In this document: positions 1 to 6,436 of the stretch, piece after piece
Layout: every line of letters starts with the position of its first letter
Position numbering within the stretch: the stretch's first letter is position 1
From: an uncultured Bacteroidales bacterium
GTDB taxonomy: Bacteria > Bacteroidota > Bacteroidia > Bacteroidales > P3
Direction of reading: 5' to 3'
Length of the DNA: 7,957 bases
NCBI GenBank assembly: GCA_937915785.1
Contig: CALGGY010000041.1
Coordinates: 1 to 7,957, forward strand
Position numbers and translations under genes: made by a program
The notes under the pieces: generated by a model
Told to the model about the DNA's origin: nothing
What the model saw: only the letters and a program-made list of their open reading frames with translations
Databases searched by the model: none

Positions 1-1
1 C

Positions 2-2758
2 TTCGGTTGCGACAGCACTATCGAGATACGTCTGCACGTGAACGACACCTTCCGCACGGTACGTTATGATACCATCTGCCGCAATGGTAGCTACGCCGAC
101 CATGGTATGACTTACGTGACGACAGCCAATGTTAGCGATACGGTACTTATCAACCGCATCACACTGCGCACTGGCTGCGACAGCGTCATTGAGGTGCGTC
201 TGCACGTGAACGACACTTTCCGCGATATCTACCACGATACTATCTGTCGTAGTGGAAACTACAGCAATCACGGTTTGACCTACATCCCGACCGCAGCAGT
301 CCACGATACCGTACTTATCAACCATCTCACATCGAAGGTTGGCTGTGATAGTGTTCTTGAAATCAGGTTGCACGTTAACGACACCTTCCGCGACATATTC
401 ACCGATACCATCTGCCGTAGTGTGATATACACTGGTCATGGTATGACGTACACCCCATCGGCCAACGTCCGCGACACGGTTCTTATCAATCGCATAATCC
501 TGCGTACAGGTTGCGACAGCACTATCGAGATACGTCTGCACGTGAACGACACTGCCCGTTATGTAGAGTATGACACCATTTGTCGTAGCGATTTCTTCTA
601 CCGCCATGGACTTTACATTGCTCCAACAGCCACAGTAACAGACACAATGCGTATAAGGCGCATTATCCTGCCCACAGGCTGTGACAGCGTTGTTGAGGTA
701 CATGTGCATGTTAACGACACCTTCCGCAACATTGTGCACGACACCATTTGTCGTGGCGATGTGTACGTGGGTCATGGTATGACCTGCACTCCGTCGGCAA
801 ATGTCAGCGATTCGGTTCTTGTCAACAGACTGTCCACAGTATTTGGCTGTGATAGCGTAATAGAACTGCATCTGCATGTTAAGGATACTTTCCGCACGGT
901 ACGTTACGACACAATTTGTGCAGGAAATACCTTTATTTACGAAAGATTGTCGTACAACACCTCGCAAACCTTTGTATATACTCATACCGCTCAAAACGGG
1001 TGCGATAGCAATGTGGTTGTAAACCTGTTTGTCAGCGATACTATCCGCGACACTGTTTACCGTACGGTATGCGCCGGTGCCACATTCGACACCCTTGGCG
1101 AATCGTATTATCTGCAAGGCGTTTACACACAGCATCTGAGAGCTCCTTCGGGATGTTTCAACAACCTTGTGATTGTCCTGAACGTGAACGACACCATCCG
1201 CGACACTGTAGAAAACCGTATCTCCGCAGGTCAAACTTGGACCGTGAATACCGAAACCTATAGCTTGGACGGTTGGTACCGTCAGGTGTTCCAGACACAG
1301 GGCGGCTGCGACAGCATTCTGCACCTGCACCTGATAGTGTCCGACACCATCACCGATACCCTGTTCTACTCGGTTTGCGCCGGAAGGACAATAACCGTGA
1401 ACGATTCGGTTTACTCCCGCACCGGCTGGTATCGTCAGCAGCTTAGAACTCCCAATGGCAGCGACAGCATCCTCTTCATCAATTTGATTGTCGAAGATAC
1501 GTTGAGAGAACATCTGTACGACACCATCTGCTCTGGCGACACCTTGTATTTCAACGGAACAGGCTACATGGCAACGGGCGTGTATAGGTATCAAACTTCT
1601 ACCCAAGGTGGCTGCGACAGTATCGCAATACTGCACCTGCAGGTGAACGACACCATCACCGTTCATGTTTACGACACGCTCTGTGTGAACGGAACATACA
1701 ACTTCTACGGAACCATTTTGGAAAGAACGGGCACCTACTACCACCATCTGCCACGCGTAAGCAGCGGTTGCGACAGCACTATTGCTTTCCATCTCTACAT
1801 CCGCGACTCCATCACTACAATGCTTTACGACACCATCTGCAACAACTCTACCTTCACCTTTGGCGATACCATTGTTGCAAACACAGGCCGTTATTGGCGG
1901 AAACTGCGTAGCTACACCGGTTGCGACAGCATTATCTGCCTCAACCTCACTGTGCTCGACTACCCGACTCTTGCACTCACCGTTTCGGGCGGCAACTGTA
2001 AAGGCGATTCTGTGGTAATCTCGGCTCAGACCAACGCCAACTACATCACATGGTCGTCGTTCCCAACCGACTCGTCGCTGTTCGGACAGGAGCACAATAT
2101 GACGGTGGCTGTAACACCCACACGCTACACCGAGTATATCGCCACTGTCGACATACAGCCGTACAACTGCAACTCGTCGGAGGTGATATCACTCTACAAG
2201 CCAACTCCACTCGAAGCCCGCATGTCGGTTAATCCGTTGCCCATAACCACGGACAACCTGCAGACTACTTTCACCGATGTAAGTATCGGCAATGTGGTTT
2301 CGCGTCAGTGGAGTTTCCACGAGGACGACATCACAGCCGCCGACCGTTTCTCAACCGACAGCATTGCCCGTTACACTCCGACAATGGAAAGCGACTCTCT
2401 CGAAGTTGTGCTCATGGTTACCAACGACCTCGGCTGCCACGACACCCTGACCAAGGTGTTCCCGATTTACAAAGGCGATCTCTGGGTGCCCAACGCCTTC
2501 ACGCCCGGCACACAAGGCACCGGTGGCAACTACCTGTTCAAAGTCGGTCACAATAACGTTACCGAATACGAAATCCACATCTACTCACGTGCAGGTCTGC
2601 TTGTGTTCCACAGCACCGATCCCGATGAAAGCTGGGACGGCACTCACAACTACAAGGACTGCGTGGGAGGCTCCTATGTGTACATCATCCGCTACCAGAC
2701 CAACAAACATCCCGGTCAGACTTTCGAAAAGAAAGGTTCTGTGCTGCTGATAAGGTAA
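2..2758 (+). CDS. Repeat-rich secreted/surface protein with T9SS type B C-terminal sorting domain (5' end outside window)
   Basis: The reading frame is open from base 2 with no start codon, so the gene begins upstream; 918 residues are visible. The GTG at 38 is an internal Val codon, not a start. Fragment residues 14-651 are twelve tandem repeats (pattern DT..DTIC ... GCDS...L.V); a thirteenth is cut by the window edge. Residues about 652-736 look Ig-like, about 737-825 PKD-like (QWSFHEDD, VTNDLGCHDT), and about 827-918 form a gliding-motility-associated, T9SS type B C-terminal domain (PNAFTPG, YSRAGLLVF, WDG, GSYVYIIRY, final GSVLLIR). Type B domains are known to direct export across the outer membrane by the type IX system. 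The usual NGDGxND loop after FTP is replaced by GTQGTGGN, so this is an atypical member. The paired cysteines suggest disulfide-stabilised beta repeats outside the cytoplasm. The ligand or role is unknown; an adhesin or surface-layer-like protein is inference. Confidence 0.9.
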   Translation, partial: FGCDSTIEIRLHVNDTFRTVRYDTICRNGSYADHGMTYVTTANVSDTVLINRITLRTGCDSVIEVRLHVNDTFRDIYHDTICRSGNYSNHGLTYIPTAAVHDTVLINHLTSKVGCDSVLEIRLHVNDTFRDIFTDTICRSVIYTGHGMTYTPSANVRDTVLINRIILRTGCDSTIEIRLHVNDTARYVEYDTICRSDFFYRHGLYIAPTATVTDTMRIRRIILPTGCDSVVEVHVHVNDTFRNIVHDTICRGDVYVGHGMTCTPSANVSDSVLVNRLSTVFGCDSVIELHLHVKDTFRTVRYDTICAGNTFIYERLSYNTSQTFVYTHTAQNGCDSNVVVNLFVSDTIRDTVYRTVCAGATFDTLGESYYLQGVYTQHLRAPSGCFNNLVIVLNVNDTIRDTVENRISAGQTWTVNTETYSLDGWYRQVFQTQGGCDSILHLHLIVSDTITDTLFYSVCAGRTITVNDSVYSRTGWYRQQLRTPNGSDSILFINLIVEDTLREHLYDTICSGDTLYFNGTGYMATGVYRYQTSTQGGCDSIAILHLQVNDTITVHVYDTLCVNGTYNFYGTILERTGTYYHHLPRVSSGCDSTIAFHLYIRDSITTMLYDTICNNSTFTFGDTIVANTGRYWRKLRSYTGCDSIICLNLTVLDYPTLALTVSGGNCKGDSVVISAQTNANYITWSSFPTDSSLFGQEHNMTVAVTPTRYTEYIATVDIQPYNCNSSEVISLYKPTPLEARMSVNPLPITTDNLQTTFTDVSIGNVVSRQWSFHEDDITAADRFSTDSIARYTPTMESDSLEVVLMVTNDLGCHDTLTKVFPIYKGDLWVPNAFTPGTQGTGGNYLFKVGHNNVTEYEIHIYSRAGLLVFHSTDPDESWDGTHNYKDCVGGSYVYIIRYQTNKHPGQTFEKKGSVLLIR
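41..1954 (+). repeat. Twelve tandem coding repeats: 5 x 168 bp then 7 x 153-156 bp
   Basis: Unit boundaries taken at the [N/S/K/E/R]D[T/S] motif are 41, 209, 377, 545, 713 (56 aa each), then 881, 1034, 1187, 1340, 1493, 1646 and 1802 (51 aa each, except 52 aa for the unit at 1646). Each unit has a Cys in DTIC or VCAG near residue 13 and a Cys in GCDS near residue 41-46. The 56-aa units remain very similar at DNA level: bases 5-48 and 509-552 are identical over 44 nt, exactly three units apart. The 51-aa units are more diverged. The unit at 881 starts like the long class (DTFRTVRYDTIC, identical to unit 1) and continues like the short class (CAGN), so it is a hybrid. The array continues upstream of the window. 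Confidence 0.93.
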
Positions 2759-2771
2759 GTGGCGGTACTGT

Positions 2772-2820
2772 TACGCAAAAAAAAAACGGTCGGCTTTTGC
2801 CGACCGTTTTTTTTTGCGTA
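2772..2820. terminator. Bidirectional intrinsic terminator between convergent genes
   Basis: The GC-rich core CGGTCGGC (2787-2794) pairs with GCCGACCG (2799-2806) across a TTTT loop. It is flanked by A10 (2777-2786) and T9 (2807-2815), and further out TACGC (2772-2776) pairs with GCGTA (2816-2820). Either strand therefore yields a hairpin followed by a U-run. It lies 14 nt after the stop of the plus-strand repeat protein and 37 nt beyond the stop of the minus-strand glycerophosphotransferase-like gene, exactly where a shared terminator for both would be expected. Confidence 0.93.
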
Positions 2821-2856
2821 CAAATTGTGTGAATGGCGGAGAAGGGGCAAAGCGTT

Positions 2857-4170
2857 TCAGCCCTCGTTTATAGCCCGTTCCAGCACATCTATGATTTTCT
2901 GCGATGGCAGAAGCCCGTCTTTGGGTTTTAGGTAGTTGTCGAAAAACTCCTCGCGTTGCCCTTTCATGGGGTCGTTGCCCGAAAGAACCACATCCGTAAG
3001 AAAGCGCTCCACATCTTCGGCCGTCTGCCCGTGGTAGTGGCAGCGGAACGACTCAATGCCGAACTCGTTGAATTTCTCCTCCATATTGGCATCCTTGCGG
3101 CAAAGGTACATCACCGGCTTTTTGGTAAAAAGATATTCTGTGGTAAACGAGCCGCAGTCGTGTATCATAGCATCGGAAGTGATGAAAAGGTCCACATAAC
3201 CGTCGCTCACAAGCTGGGTGTTGGGCATACTGTCCCACTGGCGGTAGTACTCTTCGGTTTTTTCCACGCCCCAAATCTGCTGCAGCTTGAATTTCAGCAG
3301 CTGGTGAGGCTTGAACACGAACTGTATGCTGTCGGCGTACTTTTTGGCAATGGCAAGCATGGCGTCGCAGGTGTCCAGAAACACCGATGGAAAATCGGCG
3401 TGGTCCACCGAATGGTGCGGTGCGTAGATAACCCTCTTTTTAGGAACGGGTTGCGGTTTCCAAAGGTCTTTCGGAGTGTAGTCGGTTCGTAGGAAAACTT
3501 CCGTGGCAGGGTAGCCGGTAGTGATGGCGTTCGCCCCGTGGTTGCGGGAATAGCGAATAGCAAGGTTGCGGTGCACGTCGGTTTCAAGCATATACAGCCC
3601 CACCAAATTGTGGAATATCATGTTGTAGTTGGTCTGGTTGAGTTTTAGAGAACAGAACCCGTAGGGGACATAACAAGTCAGGACGTCGCGGTAGTTGTAG
3701 ATGAAATATTTGGGGTATGTGTCCTTGTAGGGAGATGAGAAAAAAACAACATCGGGTTTCCGCAACTCCCGCAGGTTTATCCATTTGTTCTTTTTTTTGT
3801 CATAGGGAATGACATACTCGTAACCTTTCTCGTCAAAAAATTTTTTTGAGCGTTCAATAACGCGCAGAGTCTCATCTTTGTCAAACTCTTTGAAAACGGA
3901 GTACGGATAGATGACGATGAATGGGTGGAAATTAGGCTTTTTCTGCATAAGTAGAAACAGCTCGTCGGTTTTCCACATGCCGGGGATTGGAACAAAAAAA
4001 GCCACTTCCAAGCATTTCTTGCCCTTAAGTTTGCTGGCCGCTGTCAGCTGTGATTTGCGGAAATTTGCAAAATACCGTTGCGAAACGGGGGCAAAGTGCC
4101 CTCTTAGAAAATCCTTATAGCTTAATAAAAGGCGAAGATTATAAAGTAACGATTTGTCAAAATTTTTCAT
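2857..4170 (-). CDS. CDP-glycerol:poly(glycerophosphate) glycerophosphotransferase-like protein
   Basis: A 437-aa protein that resembles the glycerophosphotransferase family (TagB/TagF type, GT-B fold). Visible hallmarks are the VIYAPHHS segment (247-254), FVFKPHQ (284-290), and a stretch at 327-356 starting DLFITSDAMIHDCGSF and ending TKKPVMYL, which corresponds to the family's LITDYSS...DkPii signature. In known members the conserved His residues of the first two motifs and the final motif bind CDP-glycerol. The role would be transfer of glycerol phosphate or another polyol phosphate from a CDP carrier to a lipid-linked or surface glycan at the inner membrane. There is no signal peptide; the N-terminal ~50 residues are basic and aromatic, consistent with peripheral membrane binding. 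It is the second gene of an operon, starting 16 nt after the stop of the cytidylyltransferase fusion, which probably makes its donor. No Shine-Dalgarno sequence is visible, as usual in this phylum. The true polyol and acceptor cannot be read from the sequence. Confidence 0.82.
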   Translation of the reverse strand: MKNFDKSLLYNLRLLLSYKDFLRGHFAPVSQRYFANFRKSQLTAASKLKGKKCLEVAFFVPIPGMWKTDELFLLMQKKPNFHPFIVIYPYSVFKEFDKDETLRVIERSKKFFDEKGYEYVIPYDKKKNKWINLRELRKPDVVFFSSPYKDTYPKYFIYNYRDVLTCYVPYGFCSLKLNQTNYNMIFHNLVGLYMLETDVHRNLAIRYSRNHGANAITTGYPATEVFLRTDYTPKDLWKPQPVPKKRVIYAPHHSVDHADFPSVFLDTCDAMLAIAKKYADSIQFVFKPHQLLKFKLQQIWGVEKTEEYYRQWDSMPNTQLVSDGYVDLFITSDAMIHDCGSFTTEYLFTKKPVMYLCRKDANMEEKFNEFGIESFRCHYHGQTAEDVERFLTDVVLSGNDPMKGQREEFFDNYLKPKDGLLPSQKIIDVLERAINEG

Positions 4171-4186
4171 ACAAGTGGTGTTTTTG

Positions 4187-5524
4187 TTAGTTGGCGTTCA
4201 TTTTTTCTCTGAAATAGTTGATTATGGTTGCTATTTCAATGCTGTCCTGTGGAGAAAGTTGGTATGTTACGGTGTCCTTTTTGTCAATCATTGTAACAAA
4301 ACGTTCCAGTTCATAGCGAAGACCGTCGCCCTCAAAGCGGTAAAAATATTTCTTTGTATCCGAAATATTTTCGAAACGCAGTTCAAAATAATCTGTTTTC
4401 CACCATGGGGCGGGGACGTAAGCATATCCCTTTGTACCGCTAATTATCAGTTGTCCTTCGCTTTTCACACCAAGTCCTACTTTAAACGAGGCGGTCCCGT
4501 TTGGGTAAGCAATCAGGCCGCGGGTAAAAATATCCACGCTCTCATTGCATACAGGGTGGAAATCTATGGATTTGTAGTCGGTACCCATTGTTTTTATTAT
4601 TGGCAAAAGCACGTAAGATGCAAGTTCCGACATGCTCCCGCCTCCAGCCACGGCAGACAGCTCGCGCACATCACTATCCACCAATTTTGTGAAAGTGGCG
4701 TCAACATCTTTTATTGTTCCAATTGCGCCGCTTTTCACTAAGGAAATCAAATGGGTGAATCCCGGACAATAGGCTGTTTTTATGGCTTCAAGTAGCACAA
4801 GGCCGTTGTCTTTTGCAGTCTGGTAAAGATCAGCCGTTGAAAGAGGGGTTAATGTCATGGGCTTTTCGCAAAGCACGTGTTTGCCATTTTCGAGGGCTTG
4901 TTTGGCATATTCGTAGTGCGACAGATGTGGCGAGGCGACGTAAACTGCGTCAATATGCGAAAGAAAATCACTGTAGTTGTCCGAGGCGAATTCAAGCGAA
5001 TGCCTGTCAGCAAAAGATTTGGCGGAATCCATATGCGGATTGAAAACGCCGGAAACGTTCACACCGCTCACAAATTTCGACTCTGGTATAAAACGGTTGG
5101 CAATACGTCCGCACCCTACAATTCCAATATTGCACATCTTTTGCATGTCATTTCTTAGCTGAGTGCTCGAAATACCTTTTGTTCTTGGCAGATATACCAC
5201 TTCGCAATATTCTTTCAGGTAATTAAACTTCCCAGTCCAGTCCGAGCCGATGGCAAAAATATCTATGTTATATTTCTGGATGTCGTCAATTTTTTGGCCA
5301 AAATACTCTTCAATGATAATTTCGTCAACAAGACCAGTGTTGCGCACAGACTCCACACGCTCCAGTAACGAGTCGTGAACGTTCAATTTGCCTCTCTCAC
5401 GGTCATAACTTTCGCTGGTGACGCCAACTATCAGATAGTCGCCCAAATCCTTTGCTCGGCGCAAAAGATTTATATGACCTTTGTGCAGCATGTCGAAAGT
5501 GCCGTAAGTGATAACTTTTTTCAT
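4187..5524 (-). CDS. Fused TagD-like cytidylyltransferase / Gfo-Idh-MocA oxidoreductase
   Basis: A 445-aa two-domain protein. Residues 1-126 are a glycerol-3-phosphate cytidylyltransferase-like domain: YGTFD (7-11), HKGH (14-17, the nucleotidyltransferase HxGH), SDWTGKF (94-100) and RTKGISST (114-121). The match to Bacillus TagD, as I recall that sequence, begins at the first residue and is strong throughout. From residue 131 a Gfo/Idh/MocA oxidoreductase follows: GCGRIA (137-142) of the NAD(P)-binding Rossmann fold, CEKP (219-222) with the family's EKP lysine, then a C-terminal alpha/beta substrate domain to 445. TagD makes CDP-glycerol from CTP and sn-glycerol 3-phosphate; Gfo/Idh enzymes oxidise or reduce polyol and sugar hydroxyls. 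A single protein that prepares and activates a polyol phosphate is therefore plausible but inferred; neither substrate is known. It lies directly upstream of the glycerophosphotransferase-like gene. The start at 5524 aligns with the family N-terminus. Met127 and Met130 could serve as internal starts for the second domain. Confidence 0.88.
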   Translation of the reverse strand: MKKVITYGTFDMLHKGHINLLRRAKDLGDYLIVGVTSESYDRERGKLNVHDSLLERVESVRNTGLVDEIIIEEYFGQKIDDIQKYNIDIFAIGSDWTGKFNYLKEYCEVVYLPRTKGISSTQLRNDMQKMCNIGIVGCGRIANRFIPESKFVSGVNVSGVFNPHMDSAKSFADRHSLEFASDNYSDFLSHIDAVYVASPHLSHYEYAKQALENGKHVLCEKPMTLTPLSTADLYQTAKDNGLVLLEAIKTAYCPGFTHLISLVKSGAIGTIKDVDATFTKLVDSDVRELSAVAGGGSMSELASYVLLPIIKTMGTDYKSIDFHPVCNESVDIFTRGLIAYPNGTASFKVGLGVKSEGQLIISGTKGYAYVPAPWWKTDYFELRFENISDTKKYFYRFEGDGLRYELERFVTMIDKKDTVTYQLSPQDSIEIATIINYFREKMNAN

Positions 5525-5557
5525 AATAATATAAGTGTTGTGATTTTTTTAAAAATG

Positions 5558-5590
5558 CAAATATACGAAAAAAACAGACATAATGTAAAA
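5558..5590 (-). promoter_or_regulatory. Putative Bacteroidetes-type promoter of the cytidylyltransferase-transferase operon
   Basis: Read on the minus strand, TATATTTG (5565-5558) matches the primary sigma factor -7 consensus TAnnTTTG of Bacteroidetes perfectly, 33 nt ahead of the ATG at 5524. The -33 element is weak: a T-rich TTTT lies 21 nt further upstream (5590-5587) rather than TTTG at 19. The leader would be roughly 20-30 nt and AT-rich without a Shine-Dalgarno sequence. Confidence 0.55.
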
Positions 5591-5737
5591 AACTGTTCGA
5601 AAAAATAATCTGAAAACCGTTTAAGTTATTGGCGTATAATGATATATCTGAAAAAATGCACAGATTCCCTCAAAAAATGGAAAATGATTACTAAATACAT
5701 TGCCCCAAAATGTGTCTGAGACTCACAATCTCAATAA

Positions 5738-5805
5738 CCCCACATGAAAAATAGCCTGCGGCTATTTTGATAGCGAAGCGGAGAATCCAGGAACTCAGTG
5801 TGGGG
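5738..5805. repeat. Nested inverted-repeat element (possible interspersed structured repeat)
   Basis: CCCCACA (5738-5744) is complementary to TGTGGGG (5799-5805), closing a ~54-nt interval. Inside is a perfect 9-bp hairpin, AAAATAGCC (5748-5756) with GGCTATTTT (5760-5768) and a 3-nt loop. It is not followed by a U-run on the plus strand, so a simple terminator is unlikely, although on the minus strand the inner hairpin carries A/T flanks. It may be one copy of a dispersed intergenic element; that needs genome comparison. Confidence 0.5.
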
Positions 5806-5827
5806 GGGGCAAACACCTTGAAAAACA

Positions 5828-5865
5828 GCGTCTCGGAGAGACGCAACCTCTACTCGGGTAATATA
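5828..5865. repeat. Short palindrome with conserved-looking tail, copy A
   Basis: GCGTCTC (5828-5834) pairs perfectly with GAGACGC (5838-5844) around GGA, followed by AACCTCTACT and an ATATATTA tract. The layout resembles the palindrome at 7303-7317, which is followed by ACATTCTA and a TTATATTA tract. Two such hairpin-plus-tail units in the two intergenic gaps of this window suggest a REP-like dispersed element. Confidence 0.4.
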
Positions 5866-6031
5866 TTAAGCAGTCAAAAATAAAAAAACAGTATTTGGGT
5901 CGATAAGCTACAATAATAATCAATGCTCAATTTGTCTGTAATCAATAAGATAGGTGTATTTAACTTTTTTTTTGTTTTTTTTTCTGTTTTTATTGTTTAT
6001 TTTTACAAATGAAATAATAACCCATATCTTT

Positions 6032-6099
6032 TGCAGTAATTAGGAGGAGCTGCAACCGTGGAATTTTTAGTAGCGAGAGCCACTCTAAATATAGAGTAG
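6032..6099 (+). promoter_or_regulatory. Purine-rich leader with strong SD-like motif and a 13-codon minimal frame
   Basis: AGGAGGAG (6042-6049) is an unusually strong Shine-Dalgarno match for a Bacteroidetes genome. It sits in the loop of a small TGCAG/CTGCA stem (6032-6036 with 6050-6054). A GTG at 6058 opens a 13-codon frame ending in TAG at 6097-6099, and ACTCTA/TAGAGT (6082-6087 with 6092-6097) forms a second small hairpin at its end. A leader peptide or translational control element for the genes starting at 6140 is possible; equally it may be chance. Confidence 0.25.
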
Positions 6100-6139
6100 C
6101 AAATAATCAAACAATTTATTCATTAAAAAAATAACTGAA

Positions 6140-6436
6140 ATGAAACGATTTTTATTGGGTGGCATTTCTGTAGCTGTAGGCAGTGGATTGTTTTGGAAAT
6201 ATGAATATCCAATGATTATGTACAGCATTTCTTCAAAGGAAAAGAGAGATTGTCCAAGATATCAAAGAGATCCACAACTGTCCACAAGTGAGAACCGTCA
6301 GATTCGCTGGGCTGACCATAAAGGCTGGTGGCGAAATGGGAAAAGCACGCGTTCTTGCTCGGCATATTCCGCTTCAGCACAAAAACATGCGTCGATAATT
6401 ACAAAACATGGAGGATCATACAATGAAGGCGATTAA
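6140..6436 (+). CDS. Doubtful 98-aa hypothetical protein, possibly a decayed or frameshifted gene
   Basis: An ATG at 6140 opens a 98-codon frame. Residues 1-20 are a plausible N-terminal membrane segment (MKRF then LLGGISVAVGSGLFW). The remainder is unlike a typical protein: rich in Ser, Arg, Lys, His and Trp, without clear hydrophobic core segments. It overlaps the next gene's start (6423) by 14 nt, an arrangement compatible with translational coupling. Against it, the next frame from 6216 to 6398 is also open for 60 codons and reads more naturally (REIVQDIKEI, then VRTVRFAGL), which suggests that a frameshift may have broken an older gene. I do not recognise a family. No ribosome binding site is adjacent; the upstream region is AT-rich. 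Confidence 0.3.
   Translation: MKRFLLGGISVAVGSGLFWKYEYPMIMYSISSKEKRDCPRYQRDPQLSTSENRQIRWADHKGWWRNGKSTRSCSAYSASAQKHASIITKHGGSYNEGD

Larger units (their letters stand above)
5589..6139. other. Long divergent intergenic region, no recognisable gene
   Basis: About 550 bases between the minus-strand operon and the plus-strand pair. I see no convincing coding sequence on either strand. It holds two palindromic elements (near 5738-5805 and 5828-5844), a G8 run at 5802-5809, a long T-rich stretch at 5965-6004 and a purine-rich leader at 6032-6099. No perfect TAnnTTTG box is present on the plus strand upstream of 6140; TATCTTTTG at about 6025-6033 is one base too long between its halves. Confidence 0.7.

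Noticed and set aside
41..1954. CRISPR-like or satellite DNA reading of the regular 168/153-bp periodicity
   Set aside because: The period is a multiple of three, the frame stays open throughout and the units encode a conserved protein motif, so these are coding repeats.
2956..3492. 178-codon plus-strand reading frame
   Set aside because: It is entirely antisense to the glycerophosphotransferase-like gene, whose motifs are clear; it is His/Val-rich in the manner of a shadow frame.
4154..4741. 195-codon plus-strand reading frame
   Set aside because: It lies antisense to the conserved oxidoreductase domain, has no recognisable domain, and its residues mirror the opposite coding strand.
5748..5768. 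Terminator for a plus-strand transcript
   Set aside because: The 9-bp hairpin ends in TTTT that belongs to the stem, with GATAGCG following rather than a U-run, and no gene ends just upstream.
6408..6422. Upstream in-frame ATG for the secreted protein
   Set aside because: It would add MEDHT ahead of the signal peptide and places the SD-like GGAGG inside the coding sequence; the ATG at 6423 fits better.
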